Part shown: piece by piece, positions 38,801 through 51,600 of the stretch
Layout: each line of letters opens with the position of its first letter
Position numbering within the stretch: position 1 is the stretch's first letter
Origin: Luscinia megarhynchos
Lineage: Eukaryota; Chordata; Aves; Passeriformes; Turdidae
Assembly (NCBI GenBank): GCA_034336665.1
Contig: CM067565.1
Span: forward strand, 84,570,858-84,634,857
Direction of reading: 5' to 3'
DNA length: 64,000 nucleotides
Translations under genes and position numbers: made by a program
The notes under the pieces: model-generated
Database searches by the model: none
Seen by the model: the letters and a program-made list of their open reading frames with translations, nothing else
What the model was told of the DNA's origin: nothing

Positions 38801-41800
38801 AGCATGTGCTGTACTCCATCCACACTTCTGAATAGCCCTTCCTTTGAGGAATGTATTTAGAAAATTGCAAATCACAACCCAATTATTCTTTCTCCAGAAA
38901 CAAGAATCATCACAGTACATTTATTTCTTCCTTGGAGAAGGAAATATATACACAGCTCCTTTTTATTCCTTATTTCTGAAGCAGCAGGAGATAATTATCT
39001 TATTTCAATGTCCTATTCCAATTACATTCTGTTTTACAATCCTATAACATTTAAAATAACATGAAAAATCCTTATATGCCTATATTGTTATAGAAATGTT
39101 ATATGTAAAACTTTGTGAGTTTAGAGCTAAAAAGTTTAAAAAGAAATGCAGTGTAATTTGTTTGTGCTTGCTTACTTGCATTACTTTTCAGCTTGAATAA
39201 TACCAATTAGATGGTTTATGATTATTTCATATTGAATTTCACTGCAGGCTCCCTCTGCACCAGCACAGCTCTTCAGTGGTTCACTGGTTGAAGATCCTGT
39301 GGGGAGAAAAATTGTTTCTTTGTTGAAAGATAAAATTTAGTCAGGAATTTGTTTAAATTGCTGCTGCCTGCTGATCAATCCTGGACTTTGTCACAGACTC
39401 ATTAACATGTCGGCCCTGATAGTTTGGACGGTATGGATGCTTTGGCAAACCTCAGACCTGGCTTGGAAATGCCTGCAATGCCAAAGAATTAAATCCCTGA
39501 CCCACTGAGTGCCAGGAGTGAGGAATAAGTAAAAGAAAGCAAGGTTAAAAATATAAGTAACTGCAGTAAGAGTTGGGGTGCCCTGACTTAGCCAGTGGGG
39601 GAATGCCACACTGGCTCTGCTCAGGAGTGACTTGGGTCCCGCTGGCACACAGCACAGCACAGCCCAGTCACTGGTTCTGCTAAGGGGGTAACCAAGGGGT
39701 GCTGGCTTCTTAAAATGAGCTCTCTCTCAGCCTGTGTCTCTCACTGAGCCTTTTGCAGAGGTTGGTGCCCACACTCCCCTCTAAGAACAGGAGACAGTGA
39801 ATGGAAAACAGGATCGTGTGTGCTTGTCAATGAGCAAACCCCAGAGACCTTCCTGGACGTGTTTCACTGCACTTTCTGCTTGTTGGAGGCAGCGTGGCTC
39901 AGCAGTGCACTGCCTGGGGACTGAGGAGCTCTGGAGACCATGGGCTGGTAATTTCATCTTTTTGCTGTTTTGACTTCCCTACACACCAGCAGAGCTGATG
40001 ACCTCTCACCTCTGGTGGCTGCTTTGGAGGTCACAATGACAATGCCTACTCAAGGCATTAGTCATGGATCTAGACGTGGCACAAGACAGCCTGGGCTCTT
40101 ATTTTGGTCTTTCACACCCTTTTGCAACACAGTGTTCTTAAAGGAAGTCCTTTTCTAATAGCTCTGGAAGTTTACCACTCATTACTCCCTTCTTTATCTG
40201 GTATTTCTTGGTTTTGATTTGTGTGGGCACCAATAGGGACAGGAAGCTGTGCACCCACAAGGTGGTTTCCCAAGAAGCCATGAACTATTGCAGGCCGGGT
40301 TGGGAGCAAGTCATCTCCATCAGCTTGAAAACAGCATCAGGAATACAAGGAGGGCAATGCTGCCTCTCTCCAGACACCATTTCTCACCTGGGGGAACCTC
40401 ACAGCGGGCTCAGAGGAGCTGCAAATGAACAGGAGCTGTAGGCCATGCAACTCAGAGGAAGAAAAAATATTCAGGGGTGTGGGAGGAAAGACAATTGAAT
40501 AATTTTTCTAAAATACCTGAACAGCCCTCTGGCAGAACAAGTAGAAATAAACCTGAAAAGAAATCACAAGAAACTACAATTAGGTAAATGTTAATCAGAA
40601 AGGAAGGCTCTAAACTTAAGGTAATGTACTTATTGATGGCAATAGAAGAAGGTGAAAACTCTGCACACTTTATTTTCTGGCCTGATTTTAAGGATTGTAC
40701 TTCAGTCTATGTATAATTTAAAGTATTGACTTCAGTGGGAATACTTGTGTTCTGAGAGCCCTGTGTGTGTGTTATGTGTCTGTTGGAGCCAAGGGCTCTG
40801 GTGGGAGCTGTGCTTTCTGTGCTGGTTGAAGTTGCTAAAGTGTTTTTAATTCTATTTTTGCCCTTTCTCTGGTGCTTACAATTGCTTACAGCTTTCTGAA
40901 ACTTCATGTACTGAGCTCAACTCTTCCAGATGGTTTCCTTTTGAAACTGGTTTCACGCAAGACAAAAACCAGTTCAGCCATTTTAAATCAGGAATGGCCT
41001 TTATTTCCATGCACTGGTTTTAAATATTTCAGAAATGCCTTCTAATCCATACAGTTGTTTCCAATTAGAGGTCAGACTTGCCAGGTGTAAGAACCCTCTC
41101 TCCTGAGACCTGAAAAACAGAGAACTTCATAGATGTAAAGTTTACCTTAGTTTTATTTGCTTTTTTTTAAAAGATATTTTTCTCGAAGTAGTGCTAAAAA
41201 TGCAGAATACATTGTTCATAAGTTGATGCAGTGTGCCATGTTCCCTGTGTAGCTGCAATTTTAGATTTCTGCTCAGGTGAGTGAAATTAATAACTAGGTC
41301 ATAATACTGCAAGAGAAGTTGGACATGGCCAAGGGAAAGTGTAGAATAAGCTTTTGAAATTAGAAAATGTTATATCAATGTAGTTCTCCTCTATGGTAAG
41401 CTGAGCATAGTCTTGGAAAACTTTGCATTAACAGAGTAGGGATTGATGAGACAGGATCTGTCTTTGCCAATGACAAGCAAAGGCAAACAAGAACCTTCCT
41501 GAAGATGTTTTATTTATGTGATTCCTGGTGATCCTCAGGCAGGAAAAGCTTTCTACACAGTGCTGTGGCTCAGACTTATTCAGGGAACACTGAACTGCTT
41601 TTAAGAGACAGTCAAATATTCTGCTCGTTAATTTGGCAGTGGAATCTGCAGAGTGCCCCATGTGTGGCTGCCTCATCTGCTGACTGGTGTTAGCAGCACC
41701 TGTGCCAGGAAGGTGTCCAGCTGCTGAGAGAGGGAAAATCCCTTCTTGTTTCAGCTGATGCTTGGCATCCTTCTCTGGTGGCACCATTTCCTTAGTAGCA

Positions 41801-44800
41801 GTGAAAAGAGTACCCTGGTACTCTGGGTGAAATGGAAAGAAGCTGAGGTGAGCCATGTGCACCATCCAGAGGGTGGTGCCTCCTCAGGAGCAGAAAGGTG
41901 AGCATGGCAGGAGCTGTCACCCTGCACAGGGAACCCCTGTCAGCAAGTTACAGCAACACAGAACACTTTGCCCTACTTCATTTGTCTCCCACAGCTTTCC
42001 AAAATATTCCTCCCTGTGAAGTTTCTCTTGGCTGGTGTGACACTTTCCATCTAGCCACAAGAGGAGGTGGGTTCCCCTGATACACCCAAAGGAAAAGAGA
42101 TACTGTTGGGTGTCATTTCTTTTCCATATGGAAAGACACAGGAGAATGAAGGTGGGGCCACTGGGTGTGACCTGCCTCGAAAGACAGCAAGGCCAAATGA
42201 AGAAATATGGGGGTGGGAGAGCCACCCTTATCAAGCTTCATAAATTGCTTTCATTGTGACACATCAGTGCAGAAAGCTTTAATATCTGCTGGTATTTCTT
42301 GCTTCGAAAGAGCTGGGGCAATCCTGAGCAGGCTTACTCCCCAGCACGAGGTGGGACTGGTCTCTGTTCTGGTCCCTGGGATGAAGGATGCCTTTGCATC
42401 CCATGAAGTACTTGTAGTGGTTCAGTTGGCTCTGGTAATCAGTAACTAGCTAAGATAAAATAGAGTGCCTTACTGCACTTAGCACGTGGGGGTCATTTAG
42501 ATAGTGGCAGTAGGGCTGAGCACTTATCAACCAGTTCTGCCTGTGCCCTGCTTCCATTTCTGCAGCAAGGTGTTCCTAAAGGGAAGGAAGGGACCTGCTG
42601 CTGGGGTCTGCATGCTGCCCAGCTTGCCTCCAGTTCTGTGTTGGTATTAAGGAAATGCAACTTGTATTTCAGCCCCCTGTGCCCTGGTGCTGATCTGTGG
42701 ACAAACTGCATTCCCATTCTCTGTTAGCAAGCCCAGGCAGTATCTGCTTAGGCTGTAAACACTGAGATAAAGGTCCTTGTGGCTTTACAGCATCTAGTTC
42801 AGGGTGAATCCATCCTGAATCAGACTTTGGACTGTCCTGAAATTTGAATAGTTCTAAAGGTCGTTTCTCTTGTGGAGGCTGGGAGAAACTTGCTCCCAAA
42901 AGAAGATGCAGACACCTCTTGTGTTGTGAGCACTTGTAATAGGGAGACAGCTGAAACTACATTTTTGTCAGTCCCTGTCAGTAAAAGATTCCTTTGTGCT
43001 CCATGTAAAAGACTGGGAGAAAGTGTATGTACAAGAGTCTGATTATGCCTACAGACTGTATGCCACTCCTTAGTGCTGGGAAGTGCCAAGGTTTCTGGAC
43101 TTGCTTTACTGCCAGACCTGCCAACCCAGCTGCTGCTAGGGCACATCTGCCTGGGAAACCTTTTGCTCTTCTAGTCCGTGAAGAACCTGGGAGGCCTTTC
43201 AAGAGGCATCCAGAAATGCTAGTCCAGGAAAGGAATCGAGTGAGAACGCTGCAGGCAGCCTGATCCTGCCCCTGTTTGCAGCGCTGTTAATGGGTGCGTC
43301 TCCCCGGGCCAGCTGGCTGTAAACACTAGAGTCAGCAAGAGCCCTGCTGCTCCTTGGTGGCACATTCAGTGGCCCAGGGAGCTGCTGTCCTTCCTGATAA
43401 GTGCCCTCAGCCTTGGCTTTGTTTTGTAGGGAAGATCCCAAGACGCCAGCTCTGGAGCTCTCCCACCAACCTGCTTGCCCCAGGGTGGAGAAGTCAGTAA
43501 GTGTACCTGCTTGTGTGCTGCCACCAACACTTCAGCTATTGTCAGCTGGAGACAGCTCTTGACTTGTGCCAGGTTAAGGGCTGGCCTTTGCTCTCAGGTT
43601 ACCTTCATGTGAAAGGATCTGCCGTGCCTGATTTAATGAGTGTCTGTGAGAAGCGGTAGCGCTGTCCTCTCCTTCCCCGAATGGAAGGAAAAGACCGATG
43701 AATAACTCAAACCTGCAACCCGATCTACAGGCTTTTGCCACCAATTATGTTTTCTGCTACTGTAACCCTGGGGTTCCCCTTGCAGTGGGTGAGGTGGTAC
43801 TGCTGTTCCCACATCTCTCCTCATGGTCTGTGACACTGTTATTCCCACTGTGTAGTGAAAATGCATCCTCTGATGGGTTTAAAATAAACAGATAGCTCTC
43901 TTAAATGGCGAGGAGTAGAAATTGATGGTAATGGATGCCTGTGAACTCAGCACAACAAACCTGCTTGTGTTGCTGTTTGTCTGAGCCTGGCTCCCATTGT
44001 TCTGACGTGGCTGCTGGGTAGGTAGCAGGGGATGCATGGCTGAGTTTTCTTTATAGTTGCTTTCAAATATTTATCTGCATGAGGATAATGGGAGAGCTGT
44101 GTTTCCTCTTGTCGTCAGAATTTCAGAAAGGATTTTAATCCCCTGTCCTCCTGCTGCTCCTGGAAGCCCTGACAAAAGTGGCTTGATGCTGCTGGTGCAG
44201 GACTGCCTCTCCTTCTTCATGGCCCCAGCAGGGACTTGACAGGCTGAGCAGCACAGAGGGAAAGTTTTGGCAACTTGACTGAATCTGCTTTTCTGAGCCA
44301 TAGGGTACAATGAGTTAGAGATAATGGGGCCTTCCTCTTTCTCCTTTTTCCCCCCTGTGTTCCTCCACTTCCCCTTTGAACTGGTGAGAGACTGGGTGAA
44401 GCTGGAGGATGCACAAGTCTTGACTCCAGTGTGAGATGTAGGTGTCAGCACATCCCAGCACTGAGCACCAATTTCCTTCTTGTCAGCGTGGCCATTAGTG
44501 TGAGCTTGTCTTAAGATGATGTAGAACTGACTGCTGGTACTCCAACTGCTTTTTTTCCAAATGCTCATGACTTAAGAAGGGTTTCAAATGTGTTGTTTAA
44601 AAGCTGGTTTAAAACCTCAAAAGCTGCTGCAAGTCTGGTATACTGCTCAGTCTTAAGTCAGCACTGGGGTTATGCTGCTTGATGCTCTTTACAACAGGTC
44701 TGTCCACAGGGATTTCCTTAACTTGCTGTCTGCTGATCACTGTTTAGTGCTTCATATTTCTTTCAGTCTGAAGGTCTTCCCTTCCTTTGCTGTATCTCTG

Positions 44801-46370
44801 TGTGGGCAATTAGGAGTTTTCTTGTGCCTTTGGAAGCAGGGAGCACTGCAGCAGCTGGAGCGTCAGTGTGCCTGGCCTTTGCCTTAATGATGGTGTTACA
44901 GGCTGTGTCTAACAGAGATAAGCATCATGTAAGGTTGCCTTCTGCCTCCCCAAGCCCTCCGAGTGACAATGTGAGCTCTTATAACATCATAAAACACAGT
45001 TCAGCAATTACTGTGCAGCCAGGGGGAGAACCTGCAAGCAGCCTGCCTCTGCTGCTCGAACTGCCCCTTTGTGAGGCACATGCACAGTGGCAAGGAACAG
45101 AGCTAAGTGAGCATTGCTGTGGTGTGATATGCTGCAGGGGCACCCACGTTCTCACAGAGCAGGTGAGAGGAGGGGCTGCAGCCTCCTAGCACAATTACAG
45201 GGTCTTTCACAGCTGCTACACCCCTTTATTCAATGCATCCCACCCTGTGCTAAGCAGAAGGGCAATTCTTCTCCCCTGAGTCCAGACATGAAGTGGAATT
45301 CTTCTCTCCTGCCTGTTTCAGAGAAGGAACAGCCAAGGAAAGGCTCCTTTAGGCACAGGAAGCTGAGAAGGGCCCATGTGCTCACACGTATTTCCAGGAC
45401 CACTTATCCTAGAGATGTGAGTTACACTGCACTGTGGCTCACTGTGCTAAAGTACAGCCTGCTGATGGGAAGGGGAAGAATTGCTCTGTGAGATAACTGG
45501 GGAGTAAAACCTTGGACTGCCAGGTGCAACCCAGTTTGAGGTACAATACTGGGGTTAAGCTTTGCTCCATTAAGTACTTGATAAAATAGTGGGTTGATAG
45601 ATACCAAGATGGTATCTAAAATAATATTTAAGATTGTGTGGGGTTTTTTTTCCAAAACAGGGCTCTTCATCAGTATGTGCACATGTAGCAGTGTGCCAGG
45701 GGAACACCTAAGGCTCTCTAGATAAACACATCACTCCTCTTCACTCTTCACGTGGGAGGAGCAGCCACAGAACTGCATCACACCGAGCCCTGCTGGGTGC
45801 TCCTCCATCTGCAACCTACTTGGTATGCAAAGACACCTTTCCTGCAGTGAAAAGGCTTTGATTCACCCAGGCTGAGATCACTTCATCAGCAGTGCAGAAG
45901 TGCCAAGAGCCTATGCAGCAGATCCCTTCTGCTCAGTTTGATCATCTGCTCCATACGCGATCCTGGCAGAGATAATTTGGAAAGGTGTGTTTATTGCTTT
46001 GCACCTAGCAGATAGGGATATGCCTCACATTGCACAAACATGCCCTTGGCTAAAGTCTGTTGCTAAGCAATAGTTTAAGATAAGGAATACATACAAGTTC
46101 CCAAACGTTCACATTTTAAGGGCTTTAGGTACTCATAGGAGAGAGGCATAGCAGCATCTTGCCTTTGTGCACAGCCCCCAAAAGGAATGTTCATCTTTAT
46201 TAGCCTGGGATCTGCTTTGTGTTCCCTCTCCTGCAGCCAGCTGCATGCACACAGAATAAACAGGTCAGATGAGTAACCAGCTGTACTTCTCATCTGAGAT
46301 GACAAGGTACAGAGACAGGACAACTCCTCCTCCCCATGCCTTTATTTACAGCAGACTTTTGCACATGGAG
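32894..46370. other. Intergenic region, middle part
   Basis: About 13.5 kb without a supported gene. The sequence is AT-rich to about 39 kb, with a short AT dinucleotide run near 36118-36133. It then becomes more mixed, with GC-richer islets around 41.6-45.4 kb. Open frames of up to 165 codons (for example 44071-44568, - strand) lack splice context and family resemblance. No CR1 or LTR was recognised. Confidence 0.55.
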
Positions 46371-46993
46371 ATCACAGAATCACAGAATAGTCTGGGTTGA
46401 TAGGGACCTTTGAAAGTCTTCTAGTCCAACCCCTCCTGCAGGGAGCAGGGACATCTTCAACTGGATCAGGTTGATCAAAGCCCCTTTAGCCTGACCTTGA
46501 ATGTTTCCAGGAATGGGGCATCCACTCTGGGCAACCTGTTCAGCATTTTACCACCCTCATTGTAAATAATTCTTCCTTTTATCTAATCTAATCCGACCTC
46601 TCTTTCAGTTTAAAGCCACTCCCTGTTACTCCATGCCCTTGTAAAAAGTCCCTCTCCAGCTCTCTTGCACCCTGGAAGGTGCTGTAAGGTCTCCCTGGAG
46701 CCTTCCCTTCTCCAGGCTGAACCCCAACTCTCTCAGCCTGTTTTCAGAGGAGAGGGGCTCCAGCCCTCTCAGCATCTTTGTGGCCCTTCTCTGGACTTGT
46801 TCTGATGGGTCAACATCTTTCTTGTGCTGGGGACTCCAGACACTCCAGGTGGGCTCTCACCAGAGCAGAGCAGAGGGGCAGAATCCCCTCTTGTCCTGCT
46901 GCCCACACAGATTGTGATGCAGCCCAAGACACAACTGCCTTTCTGGAGTACCAGTGCACATTGCCAGGTCATGTCCAGCCTTTCATGCACCAA
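46371..46993 (-). mobile_element. CR1 LINE fragment, - orientation, about 620 bp
   Basis: It starts with 'atcacagaatcacagaatag', the reverse complement of the CR1 terminal repeat. It continues with 'ctagtccaacccctcctgca', 'gggctccagccctctcagca' and 'ggacttgttctgatgggtca', all typical of the CR1 3' region read backwards. The homology fades near 46990, so the copy is 5'-truncated. Long open frames across this stretch (46769-47359 on the - strand) are translations of the repeat and its flank, not a host gene. Confidence 0.92.
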
Positions 46994-48400
46994 GTGAGGG
47001 AGAGGAGGCAGAAGCTTTTGCTGCCTCTCTCTCTCTCTGCTTCTGTGCATGCTGTCCATGCAGCTGGAGGTCACCTCAGCAGTGTCTGTCACCCACGTCC
47101 TTGTTCCCCTCAGCCAGAGAGTCACGTCAAAGGCAAAGGGGAACTCGCCCAAGGTGGGTCTCTGCTGCTCCCACCTCATGGGTTGTGCCACAGACTTGGG
47201 CTGATTGCATCTGAAATTGAACCTGCTTCTGCATTCTCCACCTGCCCACAGCTTTGAGTCACTCAGTTTTTCCTCATGCCCCCTGAACAGTTTTCCCTGC
47301 TTTATGGCCTGCTGTTGGTGGATCCAAGCAGAGCTGTCGGGCTGGGAAGTGAGCCCCATCCCTGCCTTTCAGCAGAAGCCTCATGGAAAGCCTTCCTGTG
47401 CTCTGCTGTGCCTGTGAGGGAAGAGGGAGGAGCTGCAGGAGCTTCGGCAGCAGCAGTGGGCATGAGCTGGACCGACACACAGGGTGCAAATAGAGTCATA
47501 AAGTATATGTGGCAGTGTGATGCATATTAAAGCAATTTGCAGGGTAAGGTTTCCCTGGGTATATTCTTAGTAACAGCGAGGAGTGATGTCCCCACCTTGG
47601 CTGCAGGCACGGGCTGTCAGAGCTGGATGCAGAGCTCCCCAAATCCTGGCCCTGCATGGGCCCCACCCCCTGCCAGCCCGTGTCCTGCAGCTCTGACTGT
47701 GCCACAAACCCACAAGTGGGCACATGCCATCTCCTGCCCTGGCTCTCAGCTGCCAATATAAAAACATGCCCAAGAAATGACTCTGCTCCCTCAGGAATAA
47801 GGAAGGGCCAGCCTGGCTAAACTAAAAGGAGAAAATTTTATATCTGTGTAGTTGCTAACTCTTTATTTGGAAAAAGAAGAGCTGTTTGTCTGGTGCTTCT
47901 TGGACCTTTGGCTTAATATTAAAATGACCTTACACAAACCTTCTGCAGCTCCTCCCCAGAGGAGAATACAGAAGTTACCATTTCCTTTCCATTGGCTCTC
48001 ACTTCAGAGATGAGATTCAAAAGCTGGGCTGCAGCTGCCCTCTCCAGTGAGGCCACAAATGAAGCAACTGCACTTAATCTCAGGAGTTTTAACCCCCCAG
48101 TCTGCAGAGTGGGTCACTAAAATGCCAGGTGGCAAGAGATCTAGTGAGCTTCCCTGGAATATGTCCTAAAGCAGGTGAAAGGTCTTCATCTCATCTGCTC
48201 TTTCCAGGTCTCTGGCCATGGGATTGCCTTTTCATCTCCTCTCTCCCTCTGTGCACAGCAGGTGTGCACTGCAGGGGCAGTGGCACCCAGCTGGAACAAA
48301 GGAAAAGGAGGTCTTGTATATCCACATATCCTCCAAAAGCTCTTACCAAACACCAGCACCATAATTTTCTGCCCATGGCCTTGCTTGGAGAGCTTCCCTT
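46994..48400. other. Interval between two CR1 fragments
   Basis: Moderately GC-rich DNA with many overlapping open frames on both strands but no splice-consistent exon. Part of 46994-47350 could be diverged 5' sequence of the neighbouring CR1. I cannot recognise it with confidence. Confidence 0.45.
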
Positions 48401-48650
48401 TCACAGAAGCACAGCATGGTAGAGATTTGAAGATATGTCTGGAAACCACCTAGTCCTATCCCCTTCTCCAACCAGAGCAGGTTGCTGTTGGATGGGGTTT
48501 TGTCTATTTCCAGGGTGTGTGATCCACAGCCCCTCTGGGGAACCCTTTCATGTGCTTCTCCACCCTCACTGAAAGAAGCTTGGCTTCATTTCTGAATGGA
48601 ATTTCTGGTACTTCACACACCCTTGTGTGAGCTGGACCAGGGGTTCTTGC
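48401..48650 (-). mobile_element. Degenerate CR1 LINE fragment, - orientation
   Basis: The block begins 'tcacagaagcacagcatggt', a mutated CR1 tail. It then shows the order 'ctagtcctatccccttctcc', 'gagcaggttgctgttgga', 'cacagcccctctggggaacc' and 'ccaccctcactgaaagaagc', matching the reverse complement of a CR1 3' end. It is more diverged than the copy at 46371, so it is probably older. Confidence 0.82.
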
Positions 48651-51600
48651 CTTCACCCATCTGCTCAAAGAAGGATTGCTCTCCTTTTTGTGCTGTTTCT
48701 GGGATGCTACATTGGTTCCCATGGCCACCCATCTACCCTCATGTCTCCCAAGCAGAAGGAAGTGGCAATATCTCCTCTTGGTTTCCAATGGATTTAAAAG
48801 TCTGTGTGCATGGCTCTTACAGGTGTGTTAAGTTGTATGTGCAGAACATAATTTAAAACACAAGTTCATCTGCTTGGTATGTGCTTTACAGTCTCTGGCA
48901 GTGGTGTTCTGGACACCTCCATGCTTTGCTGCCAATTTCAAGGCATCCTGAAATCATGTCCTACCTTTCCTGCAAGTAACTTGTTAACCTGCTAAGAATA
49001 TTATTACACAGCCTCTAAAGCTCAAGAACACCAGTGCCTGTGTTGCTGTTAACAAACATGGCCAGAGCTTTCCTGCATATTCTCCTGGAAGGGTTGGATC
49101 ATGGAAGTTTCTTTTGTTATATCCAATTCCACTAAATATATCTCCAATTTTCCTGTCTCTACACCAAACGTTACATGTTAGGGAGCCTCGGATAACAGCT
49201 GCTGCCACTCATGTTAACTGAGAGGAGCACAAGACACTGAAGTGTCTAGTTTCTCATCACTTACAGGATGGATAAAAGTATCTGTTGTACTGACTAGTCC
49301 ATCAAATATGAATGATGCAGATAGAGTGGCTGTTTACACACAGCGATCTATTTTAGTTAAATTGAAAACACACACAGGGGAGAGTTTCAGCTTTGAGGAC
49401 AGAAAACACTGGAAATGTAAGAGGTTTTTTTGTTTTGTCTTTTCTGCTTGCTGGTCACAATTAACTCTTAGGAGTGCCCAGTCTGTGGCTGGGAGAGGAT
49501 GAGCTCTGCTCTTCTAGGACAAAGATCCAAATATTGCCAGCTATCCAACCAGATCTCACGAAATTGAGGACAAGGTGCTTGCCTTCTTTTAACATTCTAA
49601 TTTTACATGAATACTCAACTTTTTTGTACAGCATTAACACAAGCATTTACAAAGCCAGTCCCTCTGGAGGACGACAGCAATTGTTTTGCTTAATGTTTAA
49701 TGGCTTCCTCTCCCTCTGGACTCCGTGCCAGGGCATATTGTAATGAACAAGCTCTGGAAGAATATTACAGCCTCACTTGATCTATTAGGACACTTTACAT
49801 AGAAATTTATTTTGCACTACCATGAATTATATAAACACACAAATTAAAGATACGTACGCAGTAACTGCTTGCAGAGAGCTTTGTCTGCAGCAAACTCATT
49901 AGGAGAATGAATTACTCTGTAGAAAATCACTTAACCTTTGTGGATTTCCTGGTACTGTGTTTATTAATGCCCTCGCTTTATTTTGAAATAACATCTTCGT
50001 GTTGTCTGAAAACATGCTTCAGATTTGAAAATTAACGTACAGCACAGAAGCTTCCTATAAATATACTAATTATATTGAAAACAAAAAGTGAGGTCTCATT
50101 CTGCACTCCTGTGTCCATGCACAGAAGAGTATGGATGTGTCACCCTGTGCAATGATTCTTGAAAGCAAAACTAGGCAATATAGGGCTAAACTCCTTCAGG
50201 GGAGGAAAAGGAAAATAATAAAAAGGCTTTGGTTTCCATGGGCAAATGTTAATTGCAAGCGGAAGGCTGCTCTGAATAGCCTTTATCAGGATTTGTCCAC
50301 CAGGCTCAGTGGCTCGTTCTGCTGTGGAAAATATTTCTCCAACAGCAAATAGAGATGAGGGAAAATATCAGACCAACTTTTTGGCAAAAGTTCTGCTTCA
50401 GTTAGAAAAACAATGCTCAACATGCACATGTTTCTGTCAGGAAGACTGCTAGCAGGGACATGGCAACTCTAGTAATTCCACAAGTAGCACAAACAGGATG
50501 TCTCAGGAATAGCACACTGGGTACAGGGTAACCCACACAGAAGTGCTTGGCTGCAGGAAGCTGTGTGTGCAGAGACCTGCACCTGTAGATATTTTCAGTG
50601 GCAAAGCTTGGCTGAGGCTGTACACAGTATTTTTGTGATAAAAGAAGCGAACGATTAGTCACTGAAAATTTCAAGTGACCTCGGTAACCTGACTGCTGAC
50701 TCATTCTGTGGCTCATCTTCTACAATGGTAGAGTTCCCAGGTAAGTGAGGAGAAGCTGCTGCAGATGCCTATCAGGGTGACTCACTTGCCATCCTGTTTC
50801 TGACTGCACAGACATATGGGACTAGGGAATGAAGGCAATGGAAAAATTTGGTTCAGTGGGTTTTAAGTCTGTAGCTTTATTTCAGGGAAATACTATGGAA
50901 ACAAAAGCAGGTGGTGATGCTGATGTGCATTGGAGCAGATCTGTTATTCCTTAAATCTTGTTGTGGTTTGGAGTTTGATCCTGCTTCTGTGGTGCACAGT
51001 TGCTTCTACCTTTGCTGTGAGGTCTGTCACTGTGTGCATGCTGCATCATCCTTGTATCTTATACAGCTGTGATTATAACCCTGCAGGCTGTCAGTAGAGA
51101 ACAAAGATCTCTCACTTCCACTGGGAGCTTCCAGGTGATATTAATACAAATAGAATAAAACTTTGGCCTTGAGGGGAGAGCTCCAGCACAAGGCTACTTG
51201 GAATAATTACAGCTATCACACAAGCCATGGCATTCTGAAATGAGCTGGCAAGCAATATTAACCTGACTGAAACTCCAGCCTCCTCACAGGCTGGAAGCCC
51301 TGGAAGTGAGTGAAAAGGCATCAGGGCAGGCTGCAGGTTGGTCCCAGAGAGGTGTCTGCTCCAGCTGGCAGCACATCTGAGTCTGCAGCTAGTTAACTGT
51401 GGAGTAAGAAATAAGTAAAAAAAAAAAAAAAAAAAAAAAAAGGAGAGAGAGAGAAGAAATGTTTCCTGCTTCTCCACATCAGCAGCTACTGCTTTACCCT
51501 TTGCACATTGTTGATTCAGTACGGAATGGATGCCAGCAGGGGAAGGAGTGTGGATGTGGAAGGTGTTGCAGATACTGCCTGCAAAGTAAGTAGGAGACCT

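Noticed and set aside
39391..39800. Possible second LTR or retroviral fragment
   Set aside because: No TG...CA boundaries, no duplication and no recognisable retroviral motif could be identified.
46769..47359. 196-codon (- strand) and 159-codon (+ strand) open frames
   Set aside because: They overlap the CR1 element and its flank. The CR1 reverse-transcriptase region is not present, and the frames do not match known CR1 protein blocks that I can recognise.
51417..51441. Poly(A) run as the tail of a processed pseudogene
   Set aside because: The upstream 400 bp resembles no gene and no flanking duplication was found, so a simple repeat is the better explanation.
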